Part shown: piece after piece, positions 16,272 to 26,025 of the stretch | How positions within the stretch are numbered: the first letter of the stretch is position 1 | Layout of the letters: each line of letters starts with the position of its first letter | Origin: Cobetia marina | GTDB taxonomy: Bacteria > Pseudomonadota > Gammaproteobacteria > Pseudomonadales > Halomonadaceae | Assembly: GCF_001720485.1 (NCBI RefSeq) | Contig: NZ_CP017114.1 | Coordinates: forward strand, 2,542,001-2,606,000 | Reading direction: 5' to 3' | DNA length: 64,000 nt | The notes under the pieces: model-generated | Databases searched by the model: none | What the model was told of the DNA's origin: nothing | What the model saw: only the letters and a program-made list of their open reading frames with translations | Made by a program: the position numbers and the translations under genes

Positions 16272-18764
16272 TCAGTTCAGTGCACGCACTTCAATCTCGA
16301 CACGACGATTGGGGGCCAGACAGGCGATTCTCTCCGCTCGTGACATCTGGCCATCGCACTTGACCAGCGGACGATCGCTGCCGGCCCCTTCCGCACCGAT
16401 CAGCTCACCCGGCAGCCCCTTGCCCACCAGATAGGTGCGCACGGTCTCGGCACGTTGCAGCGAGAGCTGGCGATTGACCACGGCCGAGCCGATCGGGTCG
16501 GCGTGGCCGGTGATGGTGATGCGGCCCAGATTCGGCGTGTTGGAAAGCCGCTCGGCGATGGCATTCAGCTGACGCTGCCCCTCGCCCTGCAGGCCCGAGT
16601 AATCCGCACGCCCGAAGGCGAACAGGGTGTCGGATTCCAGCGTGATGGTCTCGACGGTGCTCAGGGAGCGGTCCAGCAGGCCATCGATGTAGTTGCGACT
16701 GGATGACACCAGGAAGGTGTTGTCTTCCAGACGCGGCACGTCCGGGCGCACGACCTGCTCGGCATAGAAGTTGACCTGACGGCTGGCATATTCCAGATCA
16801 CGACTGTCGCGCGGCACATCCTCCCCCTGGGTGATGGCCGGATACCAGTAGACCGGCATCTCGCTACGCAGCCAGTCCGGCTCGATGTCCTCGCGCGGCG
16901 TGCGCGACAGGGACAGGTAGGTCTTCAGGGTGTTGTTGCCGAAGTCCGCCAGCGCCTGGGCCGAGTTGTCACGCGGCTGGGCGTGGTCCTCGACTCCCGG
17001 GACATGGATATCCGTCTCGCGCGGCCCGTCCTCGCGGTCATGCACGCTGATGGTCGGCAGCATGAACAGCGACTGGTTGAGGTTGCTGGCGATCGGCACC
17101 AGCATCGTCTGACGCAGTTGACCGAAATAGACATCGCGCAGCTCAGGTTCCAGCGTCTCGCCTTCATAGAGCCCGAAACCGAGCGACCAAGGCACGCCAT
17201 GCTCGTGATGGCGAGCATCGTAGCGGGCCGCGCTGTCACGCAGGGCATCCAGCGTCGCCCACTGGGCATAGGCATCGGGCTCGCCGGCGTCTTCCTCGTA
17301 GGCGTCATCCAGGGCCTGATCCAGCGCCCCGAGCTCGCGGGTGTTGGCGGTGAAGGACACCGCCCACGCCAGACACATCGCTCCGGCAAGTGCCAGCGCC
17401 AGCCACACCCAGCGCAGCTGACGCCGACGCTGCAGGTTGGCGCCGCCATACAGGCCGACCAGATGCTGATCCGGCAGCAATACCCGCGAGAACAGCCCCG
17501 AGACGAACAGCGGCTTGCCATCCTGATGGCCCGGCGCATGACGCTCGGTGACGGCAAAGCGTGACGCCACGTTACGCCCATGGGCTGCCGTGCTGGCCTG
17601 CCCCTCGGAGAGCGCACTGGTGAAGTAGAACCCGCGCAGCAGCGGCGCTGCCTGATAGGGATTGACCTTGAGCAGCTCGGTGACGAAATCGGTCAGATGC
17701 GGTGCCAGCGCTTCAAGCTCTCGCGGGAATTCCACCGCCGCCGGGGCCTCGCGGGTGCGCACGATGTCACCCTCGATCAGACAGCGCTCCCCGGTACCCG
17801 CGCAGCGTGCCACCAGGCGAGTCATCGCCTCACTGAACCGTGTACGCCAATCCGCCTCGGCATAGCCCTGGTGCGGGAAGCTCATGCCCAGCACTTCATC
17901 GCGCTGCGCCGGTGCCAGCTGGGCATGGAACTCGCGAAAGCCGGGAATGTGGTCACTCTTGGTGAACACCAGATAGATGGGCAGCGCGGCGCCCAGACGC
18001 TCGTAGCTTTCCTGGATACGCTCGCGCAGCTGATGGGCCAGTGCCTCGACGTCATGGCGGTTCTGGAGCACCTCATCGATGCTGACCGCGACGATCAACC
18101 CATTGAGCGGCTGACGCGGACGATAGCGACGCAGCATGTCGAGGAAGGCACGCCACTTGCCGACTTCCTCCTCGGAGCTGACATAACGCCCCGCGGTATC
18201 CAGCAGCACGGCCTCACTGCTGAAGAACCAGTCACAGTGACGGGTGCCACCGATGCCCGCGACACGTGCGCTTTCCCGCTCCGCGAAGGGGAAATCGAGT
18301 CCGGAGCGCGACACCAGCGTGCTCTTACCCACCGCAGGCTGACCGATCACCAGATACCAGGGCAGCGTATAGAGCAGATCACCCTGACGGGTGAACCAGC
18401 CACCGCGTTTCTCGCTGGCACTCTTGCGCATGCGATCCAGCGCGGCCAGCAGGCGCTCGCGCAGCAGGCTGACTTCCTCGCGGTCCTGGGGCGCGGCGCT
18501 GAGCACGGCGTCATCGGCGTTCTGGATCAACAGCGACTCGACATCCTTGCGCTCTCCCACCCCGCGATAGAGCAGCAGCAGATACAGGGCAGAGGCCACC
18601 AGAAACGCCAGAATGCCGACCAGCAGACTGTCCAGTGACGAGAAGCCGAGTCCGACACCGGCGCCCCAGACCACGAAGATGCCAAGGAAGAACAGCACGC
18701 CCAGCCAATACGGGCGGTACTTGAGGAGGTAGTACTTGAGAACGTGAAGCTTGAACTTGTTCAT
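16272..18764 (-). CDS. Second, short TssM-like protein fused to an OmpA peptidoglycan-binding domain
   Basis: 830 residues. The N-terminus has two membrane helices (about 20-40 and 47-66) and an ImcF/TssM-type cytoplasmic NTPase domain with an intact Walker A motif GQPAVGKST at 141-149, followed by WFFSSEAVLLDTAGRYV. A third helix near 380-400 of the visible chain leads to a periplasmic part. From about residue 708 to the end is an OmpA-like domain with ITGHADPIG (751-758), LSLQRAETVRTYL and the closing NRRVEIEV. Normal TssM proteins lack this domain; here it probably anchors the membrane complex to peptidoglycan, since the TssL of this locus has no such domain. It overlaps tagF by 4 bp. A full-length TssM is encoded separately at 19785-23819. 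Confidence 0.88.
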   Translation of the reverse strand: MNKFKLHVLKYYLLKYRPYWLGVLFFLGIFVVWGAGVGLGFSSLDSLLVGILAFLVASALYLLLLYRGVGERKDVESLLIQNADDAVLSAAPQDREEVSLLRERLLAALDRMRKSASEKRGGWFTRQGDLLYTLPWYLVIGQPAVGKSTLVSRSGLDFPFAERESARVAGIGGTRHCDWFFSSEAVLLDTAGRYVSSEEEVGKWRAFLDMLRRYRPRQPLNGLIVAVSIDEVLQNRHDVEALAHQLRERIQESYERLGAALPIYLVFTKSDHIPGFREFHAQLAPAQRDEVLGMSFPHQGYAEADWRTRFSEAMTRLVARCAGTGERCLIEGDIVRTREAPAAVEFPRELEALAPHLTDFVTELLKVNPYQAAPLLRGFYFTSALSEGQASTAAHGRNVASRFAVTERHAPGHQDGKPLFVSGLFSRVLLPDQHLVGLYGGANLQRRRQLRWVWLALALAGAMCLAWAVSFTANTRELGALDQALDDAYEEDAGEPDAYAQWATLDALRDSAARYDARHHEHGVPWSLGFGLYEGETLEPELRDVYFGQLRQTMLVPIASNLNQSLFMLPTISVHDREDGPRETDIHVPGVEDHAQPRDNSAQALADFGNNTLKTYLSLSRTPREDIEPDWLRSEMPVYWYPAITQGEDVPRDSRDLEYASRQVNFYAEQVVRPDVPRLEDNTFLVSSSRNYIDGLLDRSLSTVETITLESDTLFAFGRADYSGLQGEGQRQLNAIAERLSNTPNLGRITITGHADPIGSAVVNRQLSLQRAETVRTYLVGKGLPGELIGAEGAGSDRPLVKCDGQMSRAERIACLAPNRRVEIEVRALN

Positions 18765-19780
18765 GTCGGTGCCGATTCATCCTTGGGTATGTCGCCGAAT
18801 ACCGTGTCGTCACTGCCCGCCCTTGTCCCCTGCGGCCCCGGGTCATCTTTCCGGTCATCTGACAGAGCGGCGATGTAGGCTCCCATGCCCAGTGTCGAGG
18901 CGTGAGACGCATCCAGCGGGCCAGCGTGAGACTCCCCGCTGCCAAGCAGGCGCCAGGGCCCGAGCACCTCGAAGGCGGAGCCCGCCAGAATGCGCAGTGC
19001 GTCATGATCGTCACGCGTGAAGCGCATCAATGTCGGGCGCATGAAGTCATCGACGATCACGCTGATCTGCCCCGGCGCGCCATTGTCATGCTCCAGCCAG
19101 TGCAGCCACAGGTCCGCCGCGGGACGCTTCAGCGCGCGCTCCGGCGGCAGTGGCAATGCCGCCTGCCCCCGGGTGTCATCGCGTGCGCCCCCTGTCGCCA
19201 GCTGCCGGCGCAATGCCTGCATGTCCTGCGTCAGTCGCTGGGCGCTCACGTCGGGGAAGCCACTGGCCAGCGCCCGCGTGAGGTCCCCGTAGCGCACGTC
19301 TTCCAGAAAGCGCGCGAACAGACGCCGATGCAGCTTGAGATCGGAATCATCCAGCGGGCGTAGCGCCTCGATTCCCGTGAGCAGACGCTCCTGTGCCTTC
19401 AGGGGGTCTGCGCAATGCATCACATCGCGCAGCAACTCCCGCACCTGCCCGGCGAAGGTCTCGCCGAGGGTATGCACCCCGACACTGCCCTCCACCACCG
19501 GCGAGACGGCCAGCCGCTGGAAGACCAGCAGCGGGTAGCGTCGCCCGGAGGCGTCCTGCGAGGGCGACATGGCGCCCATCAACCAGGCTCCGCTGCTGGC
19601 GCGGTAGTGAAAGAAGCACAGCGGCAAGGCATCGAAACGTGCCTGCCAGTCTTCGTCGCGCTCGGCCATGCGATTCAGCGCCCGCTGCCACCAGCCATCC
19701 AGTTCCCGGATGTCCTTGTGGCCCGCGTGATGGGCGATGAAGTCAGCGCTGCCGGGCAGCTTGCCGAAGAAGCCGATCAT
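18761..19780 (-). CDS. tagF: TagF (ImpM family) T6SS regulator
   Basis: 339 residues. The N-terminal half is the TagF/ImpM domain: GFFGKLPGSADFI at residues 3-15, DGWWQRAL, LPLCFFHYRASSGAWLMGAMSPSQDASGRRYPLLVF. The C-terminal part is less conserved. In other species TagF represses post-translational activation of the T6SS and works with the PpkA/PppA/Fha phosphorylation pathway; none of those partners is seen in this window. It sits between tssM and the TssM-OmpA gene and is coupled to the latter by a 4-bp overlap. Confidence 0.9.
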   Translation of the reverse strand: MIGFFGKLPGSADFIAHHAGHKDIRELDGWWQRALNRMAERDEDWQARFDALPLCFFHYRASSGAWLMGAMSPSQDASGRRYPLLVFQRLAVSPVVEGSVGVHTLGETFAGQVRELLRDVMHCADPLKAQERLLTGIEALRPLDDSDLKLHRRLFARFLEDVRYGDLTRALASGFPDVSAQRLTQDMQALRRQLATGGARDDTRGQAALPLPPERALKRPAADLWLHWLEHDNGAPGQISVIVDDFMRPTLMRFTRDDHDALRILAGSAFEVLGPWRLLGSGESHAGPLDASHASTLGMGAYIAALSDDRKDDPGPQGTRAGSDDTVFGDIPKDESAPT

Positions 19781-19784
19781 GCGG

Positions 19785-22700
19785 TCATCTCCCGGCGACC
19801 GAGGGCATGGACAGGTTGCGCACCTGCTTGAGGTCCGTCAGTTTCACGCCACCGAAGTTGCGCGCCTCGAAGCTCACCGGGCCCACCGGGGTGTACCAGG
19901 TGAAGCGCTGACGGGCGGTATCCAGGTCTGTCACGTCCGCGGATTCGATCAGTTTCAACAGACTCCAGCGATTGGGGAAGTTGAAGACGGTGATGCGGCG
20001 GCCGTCCCGTGTCACCACCTCCAGTCGGGCGCCGGAGACTTCCGGATCACCCGGCCAGACGAAGCGCTGCCAGTGCTGACGACCATTGCGATAGGTCTGC
20101 TGCTGACCGTCCAGCGTCAGCTCGATCGAGATCAGCCGGGAGGAAGGCCGGATCATGATCTCGAAGCCGTTCTCCACATCCGCCAGACTCTCCAGCACCC
20201 GGCCCACTGCCGTGCCCTTGGTGATGGTGGCGGTGATCTTGGGGTCCACCAGCGGCGTACCGTCCTGCTCACCCTCTTCCAGGTTGCCGACTTCTTCATT
20301 GTCGAAGCGGGTCAGCAGACCGCTATCGGGGTCGATGAACTGACGCAGGTCACGCACCGAGGTCTCGTTGGCGGAATCGCTGACCGGATAGCGGCCACTG
20401 ACCATGCGATGCCAGGGTGAGACGACCTGCTCGCCCCAGGCGGCGGCCAGCTGTGACGCCACCGGTCCCTGCAGACTGGCCACGGAGTAATCGATGGGCG
20501 CACGGAACAGACGCTGCAGCGACTGCACCAGCGGTTCCTGCGAGGTATCGACATTGGCGGCGACATAGTCACGCGCCGCCGAGATCTCATTGGGCTTGCC
20601 GCCGATCATCTCCGCCAGCAGCTGCTTGGTACGCTTGCCGACATCGCCACGCTCCAGTCCGTCGAGGCGTACCTTGAGCTGACGCAGGCGCAGCTGGTAG
20701 CGGTTCATGACCGAGGCATCGCCATCCTGCCCCTCATCCTGGGCAAACAGGCTGGCGACCGGCGCGAAGTGGTCCGCCAGCTTCCCGTCGTGCACGTGCG
20801 GCAGTCCCTGCAATGCGCCGGTACGCTGTGCCAGCTGACTGCCATCCTCCTCGACCCACGCCAGCGCCTGATCCCACAGGCCCGCCGACTCGGCCGCCGG
20901 GGCCGGTGCGTCACCCTCGGCTTCGCGTGGCTGGGGCGTCTTGCGGGCCTCGGCATCGCGGCTGTCCCAGCGGGTGTTGTCATCCACCACGGCCAGCAGT
21001 GTCTTGAGCGGTGAGCGCTGATAGTCGCTGAAGCGCGCCAGACGCTGACGCGAGAGCGCCAGACCTTCGAAGCGACGCACGCCGACATCGGCCAGGAAGC
21101 GCTCCCAGGCCTCGGCATAGTCACGTTTGTAATGCGCCAGAATCGCCTCGGCGAATTCGGTCTTGCCCTGCTCGGCATCCGGGTTCTCGTCTTCCAGCAC
21201 CCAATCATGCTCCACCGGCAGGTCAGAACTCAGCGTCTTGAGCAACTCGGGACGCACGAACTCGTCCCACACGCGACGCGTGAAGAAGGCCGGCACGGAT
21301 TCGCCGGCGTACAGCAAGCCACGGGCGCCCTCTTCGGGCAGCATCACCGAGAGCGTCATCGACGGGAAACGGGCTTCGGCCGCCAGACGCAGACGCAGGT
21401 ATTCCCGCTCCGCCGGCGAGTTGTCGAGCAGGAAGGCCTTGAGGTCACGGCGGGAACGCGCGACGCGGTCCTCATCCCGCACCAGGGCAGGTGCCTTGCC
21501 CTGCGCCAGATATTCGCTGTAGAGCGCGACATTGTCGGCGATGCGTTGATCTCCCCCCGGCACACGGCGGTGACTGTCCGCCAGCTGATGCCAGGCGCGC
21601 GGCAGGGCTTCGCGCACGAAGGCGACGTCCGGATGTTCCGCAGGCTCACTCAGGATCAGATACAGCTTGAGCGCATCGTAGGCATCGATCAGCCCGGCGA
21701 CCTGCTCCGGCGTCAGCTGGTTGAGCACTTCACTGGAGAAGGCCGGACCGCCCGGCATGCCGCCGTCCGGGCTGCCCCCCTCACCCGCCACGGTGCCATC
21801 GCCGCCCAGTCCCGCGGACGAGCCACGGAAATTCTCGGCCTTGTCACGCAGCGCATCACGTCCCTGCTGTCGGGTGCTCCAGTAGGCGTCATTGACGCCG
21901 CCGCGCAGGCGGTAATCCGCCTCGCCCTTGAGCTGACTGGCCAGTTCGCCCGGTGAGCGCGGCACGCTGCCCAGCGTCGGGCGCTCGGTGAGACGCTGAC
22001 GCAGGCGTTCGCCGCTCGAGGTCAGCAGTGACTTGCCATCGGCGACCAATGTCCGCGAGGCATCGCCCCCGGATCCAGCGCCCTCACCGACGTCCTCGCC
22101 ACGGGTGCGCCGCGAAGCGGACTCGGAGACGATGCCCAGCGAGACCGCCAGACGCCCGACCGCCCGCAGGCGAGCGTCGAGATCTTCCGCCAGCGGTGCC
22201 AGAATCTGCTGCTTGAGGGTCGCGAAGTACTGTGCTTCAAGCGTCGCGCTCAGACGCTCTCCGCCATCCAGTCCCATGTGCTGATACCAGGGCAGACCGC
22301 CCTCTTCGCGGGCCTGACGCACACGCGACAGCTCAGCGTGGAGCAGGTCGAGCTGCACGCTGGGGGTCACGGCGCCATCAAGCGATGTCAGCTGCGCATC
22401 GACGGCCTCGAGACTGGTGCGACTCTGGTAATAGGCGTTGCCGAGCAGGCCCAGCGTCACCGCACCTGCCACCCCACCTACGCCGATCAACAGCGGGTTC
22501 AGGGAACGCCGCTGACCATCGCGCGCGTAGTGACGCACCAGGTTGCGGTCCGGAATCATCACGTCACGGAAGACACCGCCGACGAAATAGGGGCGATCAC
22601 TGACCGTCGCCGTCGCCGTCGCTGAGGCTGGCGTCGCCGCCTGGGTGCCCGCCGGTTCCTTGAGCGCAAAGCCCTGACGGACCTGCTCATCGAGAATCGC

Positions 22701-23819
22701 CGGCATCGCACTGCCGTCCTGCAGCGCACTAGTGAAATAGACGCCACGCGTCAGCGGCCCGCGGGCACTGTTGCGACGCAGATCGAAGGGCTCCAGGAAG
22801 TCGGCCAGCAGGCCTTCCATCTCGGCGATGTATTCCGGGAAGTGCAAAAGCTCGCTGTCCGCCTGCTGGCCACGCTCACGCAGGGCGGCTTCCACATGAC
22901 CACGCAGCCCCGCCACCATCTTGGGGAAATGCCGGGAGAAGGCTGCCACGACACCCTCGCGACGCGCCTCGGCCACCGAGAACGTCATGCCCCACGGCGC
23001 ATGGCGGGCATCGCTGTCCAGCGTATTGAACGCGGCGGTGAAGCCCGGCAGCTGGTCGGCCTTGGTGAACATCAGATAGACCGGCGGCGAGGCATCCAGC
23101 GCATCGCGGAAGTCATTGATGCGCTCGATCAGCTGGCGTGCCAGCGCATGATTCTCGTCACGCGGCGCATGCAGCAGTGCCGGCAGATCCACCACCACCA
23201 CCAGGCCATTGATGGGCGCACTCCGCCGACGGCGTGCCAGCAGACGCAGGAAGTCGGCGAAGGCACGCGCCGGCTGCTCTTCGGCCACATAACGCCCGGC
23301 GGTGTCGATCATCAGGGCGTCGTTGCCGAAGTACCAGTCGCAGTACTGGGTGCCGGAATCCCCGCCCAGCCCCGCCACGCTGGAGCTCAGGCCGGAGCGT
23401 GTCAGCAGCGAGGTCTTGCCGGAGGACGACAGACCCAGCACCAGATACCAGGGCAGATCGCTGAGCGAGGCACTGCCACCCTTGTGCAGACCACGCTGGG
23501 CACGCAGCATGCGCAGCGCCGACTTGAGACGCTCACGCAGCACTTCGTAATCGCCGGCTTCGGTGGCGGCATCCGCAGCTTCGCGGTCCACTTCCAGCTG
23601 GACGAGGTCTTCCAGATCCCGCTCGGCGCGCACCTTGCGATACTTGCGCAGCACGATGGCCAGCAGCCACACCGCGGTCAGCAGCGCCACGGCGATGGCC
23701 AGGCGTTCCAGCGAGCCACCCAGACGTGGCACCCACCAGACGCACAGCACGACACCGGCCAGCCACAGTAGTGACGACGCCAACCAGAAACTCTTGAGGA
23801 ACCCCAGCACCCGTTTCAT
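19785..23819 (-). CDS. tssM: TssM (IcmF/VasK), T6SS inner-membrane complex protein
   Basis: 1344 residues. Two N-terminal helices (about 10-30 and 33-52) are followed by the cytoplasmic NTPase domain with Walker A GLSSSGKT and the companion stretch YFGNDALMIDTAGRYVAEEQ. A third helix (PLLIGVGGVAGAVTLGLLGNAYY) leads to the large periplasmic domain, whose end (FNFPNRWSLLKLIE, then FTWYTPVGPVSFEARN) is the TssJ-contacting VasK C-terminus. The frame extends upstream, but the ATG at 23819 (MKRVLGFLKS) gives the normal N-terminus; a second ATG at 23834 would overlap the tssL stop in ATGA. Part of the TssJ-TssL-TssM trans-envelope complex. Confidence 0.95.
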   Translation of the reverse strand: MKRVLGFLKSFWLASSLLWLAGVVLCVWWVPRLGGSLERLAIAVALLTAVWLLAIVLRKYRKVRAERDLEDLVQLEVDREAADAATEAGDYEVLRERLKSALRMLRAQRGLHKGGSASLSDLPWYLVLGLSSSGKTSLLTRSGLSSSVAGLGGDSGTQYCDWYFGNDALMIDTAGRYVAEEQPARAFADFLRLLARRRRSAPINGLVVVVDLPALLHAPRDENHALARQLIERINDFRDALDASPPVYLMFTKADQLPGFTAAFNTLDSDARHAPWGMTFSVAEARREGVVAAFSRHFPKMVAGLRGHVEAALRERGQQADSELLHFPEYIAEMEGLLADFLEPFDLRRNSARGPLTRGVYFTSALQDGSAMPAILDEQVRQGFALKEPAGTQAATPASATATATVSDRPYFVGGVFRDVMIPDRNLVRHYARDGQRRSLNPLLIGVGGVAGAVTLGLLGNAYYQSRTSLEAVDAQLTSLDGAVTPSVQLDLLHAELSRVRQAREEGGLPWYQHMGLDGGERLSATLEAQYFATLKQQILAPLAEDLDARLRAVGRLAVSLGIVSESASRRTRGEDVGEGAGSGGDASRTLVADGKSLLTSSGERLRQRLTERPTLGSVPRSPGELASQLKGEADYRLRGGVNDAYWSTRQQGRDALRDKAENFRGSSAGLGGDGTVAGEGGSPDGGMPGGPAFSSEVLNQLTPEQVAGLIDAYDALKLYLILSEPAEHPDVAFVREALPRAWHQLADSHRRVPGGDQRIADNVALYSEYLAQGKAPALVRDEDRVARSRRDLKAFLLDNSPAEREYLRLRLAAEARFPSMTLSVMLPEEGARGLLYAGESVPAFFTRRVWDEFVRPELLKTLSSDLPVEHDWVLEDENPDAEQGKTEFAEAILAHYKRDYAEAWERFLADVGVRRFEGLALSRQRLARFSDYQRSPLKTLLAVVDDNTRWDSRDAEARKTPQPREAEGDAPAPAAESAGLWDQALAWVEEDGSQLAQRTGALQGLPHVHDGKLADHFAPVASLFAQDEGQDGDASVMNRYQLRLRQLKVRLDGLERGDVGKRTKQLLAEMIGGKPNEISAARDYVAANVDTSQEPLVQSLQRLFRAPIDYSVASLQGPVASQLAAAWGEQVVSPWHRMVSGRYPVSDSANETSVRDLRQFIDPDSGLLTRFDNEEVGNLEEGEQDGTPLVDPKITATITKGTAVGRVLESLADVENGFEIMIRPSSRLISIELTLDGQQQTYRNGRQHWQRFVWPGDPEVSGARLEVVTRDGRRITVFNFPNRWSLLKLIESADVTDLDTARQRFTWYTPVGPVSFEARNFGGVKLTDLKQVRNLSMPSVAGR

Positions 23820-23830
23820 TCCGTCACGCC

Positions 23831-24613
23831 TCATGTCGTTGCGAACAGGGACGACAGTCGCTCGATGAGCGCCGTGACCTGAGTATCCAGCAGGTTGTCG
23901 AGCACCAGATAGACCGCCCCGCAGCACAGCGCGATCACCAGCAGATAGACCCAGACCGGAATTTCATAACGCAGCAGCTGACCGACCTGGTCCGGCAATT
24001 GCCAGCCCGGTGCCAGCACGTCGGATGTCTGACGGTAGCGCGCGATGTCCTGGCCCAGCGTGCTGGCCACGTAGCGCAGCTGATCACGGTGTTCGAGGCG
24101 GAACTTGCCCTCGAAGCCCAGCGCCAGACACAGGTGATAGATCTCCAGCACATCCAGGTTGGCCTTGACGTCGGTGCGCAGTGCCTCGAGACGCTCGAAG
24201 AAGCCCTCACCCGCCAGATGCACGCCGAAGTAGGTGTACTGCAGCGGATGCAGCTCCAGATGCTGGCGAATGTTGCTGGCACCGGCCCCCAGCACGCTTT
24301 CATCGAGGAAGGCGCACAGCGCGTACTGGGCGTCACGCACCTGATCCATGCTGTAACCGACCGCCAGCGCCTGGGCTTCCAGCTCGCGGAAGTAGTCGGC
24401 GACCCGGGTCAGGAACTCATCGACGTTGCGCGCTTCACTGCCGCGACGAATCATCAGGATCAGCGAGAAGAAATCCTGGGACAGCGTGCGCAGACGCGTG
24501 TCCGCCGGAACCGATGCGCCGGATCTCCCCGCGCCGCCACTTCCTTGGGAAGGCGCCCGGGAAGGATGATGTGCCGCCGTGTCGCTCGGCTGGGTTGCCG
24601 TGGTCTGGGTCAT
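23831..24613 (-). CDS. tssL: TssL (DotU/IcmH), T6SS inner-membrane complex protein
   Basis: 260 residues. After a disordered Ser/Gly-rich N-terminus the DotU domain is clear (LSQDFFSLILMIRRG, ALCAFLDESVLGAGASNI, HPLQYTYFGVHLAGEGFFERLEAL, YHLCLALGFEGKFRL). A single C-terminal helix (about 218-240, VWVYLLVIALCCGAVYLVL) anchors it, and only about 20 residues follow. It therefore lacks the C-terminal OmpA extension present in many TssL proteins. It overlaps tssK by 4 bp. Confidence 0.95.
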   Translation of the reverse strand: MTQTTATQPSDTAAHHPSRAPSQGSGGAGRSGASVPADTRLRTLSQDFFSLILMIRRGSEARNVDEFLTRVADYFRELEAQALAVGYSMDQVRDAQYALCAFLDESVLGAGASNIRQHLELHPLQYTYFGVHLAGEGFFERLEALRTDVKANLDVLEIYHLCLALGFEGKFRLEHRDQLRYVASTLGQDIARYRQTSDVLAPGWQLPDQVGQLLRYEIPVWVYLLVIALCCGAVYLVLDNLLDTQVTALIERLSSLFATT

Positions 24614-25953
24614 TTCAGCACCGCCATCAATTCAATCTTGAGGTTGTGGAAACCGCCGGGCACGTAGAAGGCGATGGCCTGCGCGGCCATCATGCGTTCA
24701 TACATGCGGCCCTGGGGTTCCAGCGCGAAATAGTGGTTATCGAGGCGCGAGGGAATCGCGGTGGGCAGACGCGAGGCGTGTACCAGCGAGCCGCCGGGCA
24801 TGGCGCTGTTGACCACCACCTCGATGTCATCCGGCGAGCCGACCTTGAAGGCACGCGGCACCAGCTCCAGCAACTTGGCGCCGGGCATGTCGGCATGCAC
24901 GCTGATGTAGAAGTCGGCGTCCACCAGACGCGCATCGTGCAGATGGGCGATGTAGTAGGACGGCTTGGTCTGTTCCAGCGCGATGGGGATGTACTGGTTG
25001 GGCACCACGGTATCCAGCAGCTCGCGCGCCATGGTTTCCAGCGTCGTCAATGACTGGACCGGGTCTTCATGGCGGTACGGCGGCAGGTCACTCAGGCGGT
25101 AATCCATCGAGAAGGTCATCAGGCTGGCGACCAGATCCGACAGGAAGGTGTAGAGCTTCTCGGGATGATGCTGCGGGTGTTGCAGCAGATGCGCCAGCGC
25201 CGGGTAGGCACGGTTGACCGTATGCAGCAGCCAGAACAGCGCCACGTCGCTTGAGCCGAATTCCGCGACCTGATCGGCGCGCTCGCGGCGACGTCCGGAC
25301 AGCGTCTCGTGCTTGGCCTGCAGCATGCCGGCCAGGCGCTGGCCCATGGCCATCAGCGTCTCGCTGCTCGAGAGGTGAAGCGCAGGCGGCACGAAGCGCG
25401 GCGAGACCGAGAAGCCACCGGCGGCATTGCGCGTCAGCACGGCCAGCGGACAATGCGTGCTGCCCTCCAGGTCATCGCCTTCCAGCAACAGACGCACATT
25501 GAGTTCCAGCAGGCTCAGCTCGTTCTCGCCATCGCCGTCCAGCAGGTCCGGCAGGGAATCGAAGCGCTGACGAAAGCGACGACGGGCACCGCGCTGCTGC
25601 TCATCTTCCTGCACATTGCCGGCGTAGGGTTGTACCAGGCTCAGCGCAGCATGCACCTTGATCTCGCTGTGACCGGCCAGCTCTCCCAGGTCACGCGCCC
25701 GCGGCAGGCTATCGTGCTGGGGAGCATCGAACAGCGTGCCATCCGGGAAGACCAGTTTGAGGCGACTCAGTTGCAGGCGGCCCTGGGCCAGCGCGCTTTC
25801 ATCGATCTCAAGCTGCTGTACGCCAAAGGCGAAGGGCCCGCTGCGCGTGCTGGCCTCGCCGAGCTGCCACTGGTGATACTCGTCCTGATACTGGAAGTGC
25901 TGGGGCAGCAGGAACATGCCCTCGGACCACCTCACGCGATTATGCTTGCTCAC
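24610..25953 (-). CDS. tssK: TssK, T6SS baseplate adaptor
   Basis: 447 residues with the characteristic start NRVRWSEGMFLLPQHFQYQDEYHQWQL and later LPTAIPSRLDNHYFALEPQGRMYERM...AFYVPGGFHNLKIELMAVLK. TssK trimers link the baseplate to the TssL/TssM membrane complex. It lies between tssJ and tssL with a 4-bp overlap to tssL. Confidence 0.95.
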   Translation of the reverse strand: MSKHNRVRWSEGMFLLPQHFQYQDEYHQWQLGEASTRSGPFAFGVQQLEIDESALAQGRLQLSRLKLVFPDGTLFDAPQHDSLPRARDLGELAGHSEIKVHAALSLVQPYAGNVQEDEQQRGARRRFRQRFDSLPDLLDGDGENELSLLELNVRLLLEGDDLEGSTHCPLAVLTRNAAGGFSVSPRFVPPALHLSSSETLMAMGQRLAGMLQAKHETLSGRRRERADQVAEFGSSDVALFWLLHTVNRAYPALAHLLQHPQHHPEKLYTFLSDLVASLMTFSMDYRLSDLPPYRHEDPVQSLTTLETMARELLDTVVPNQYIPIALEQTKPSYYIAHLHDARLVDADFYISVHADMPGAKLLELVPRAFKVGSPDDIEVVVNSAMPGGSLVHASRLPTAIPSRLDNHYFALEPQGRMYERMMAAQAIAFYVPGGFHNLKIELMAVLK

Positions 25954-26025
25954 GAATCCATCCTTTATAAAGTCCGTCCGGTGTCGCCAGTGACGTGCCG
26001 CCCGTCAGGCGGAATGGCTCACGCC

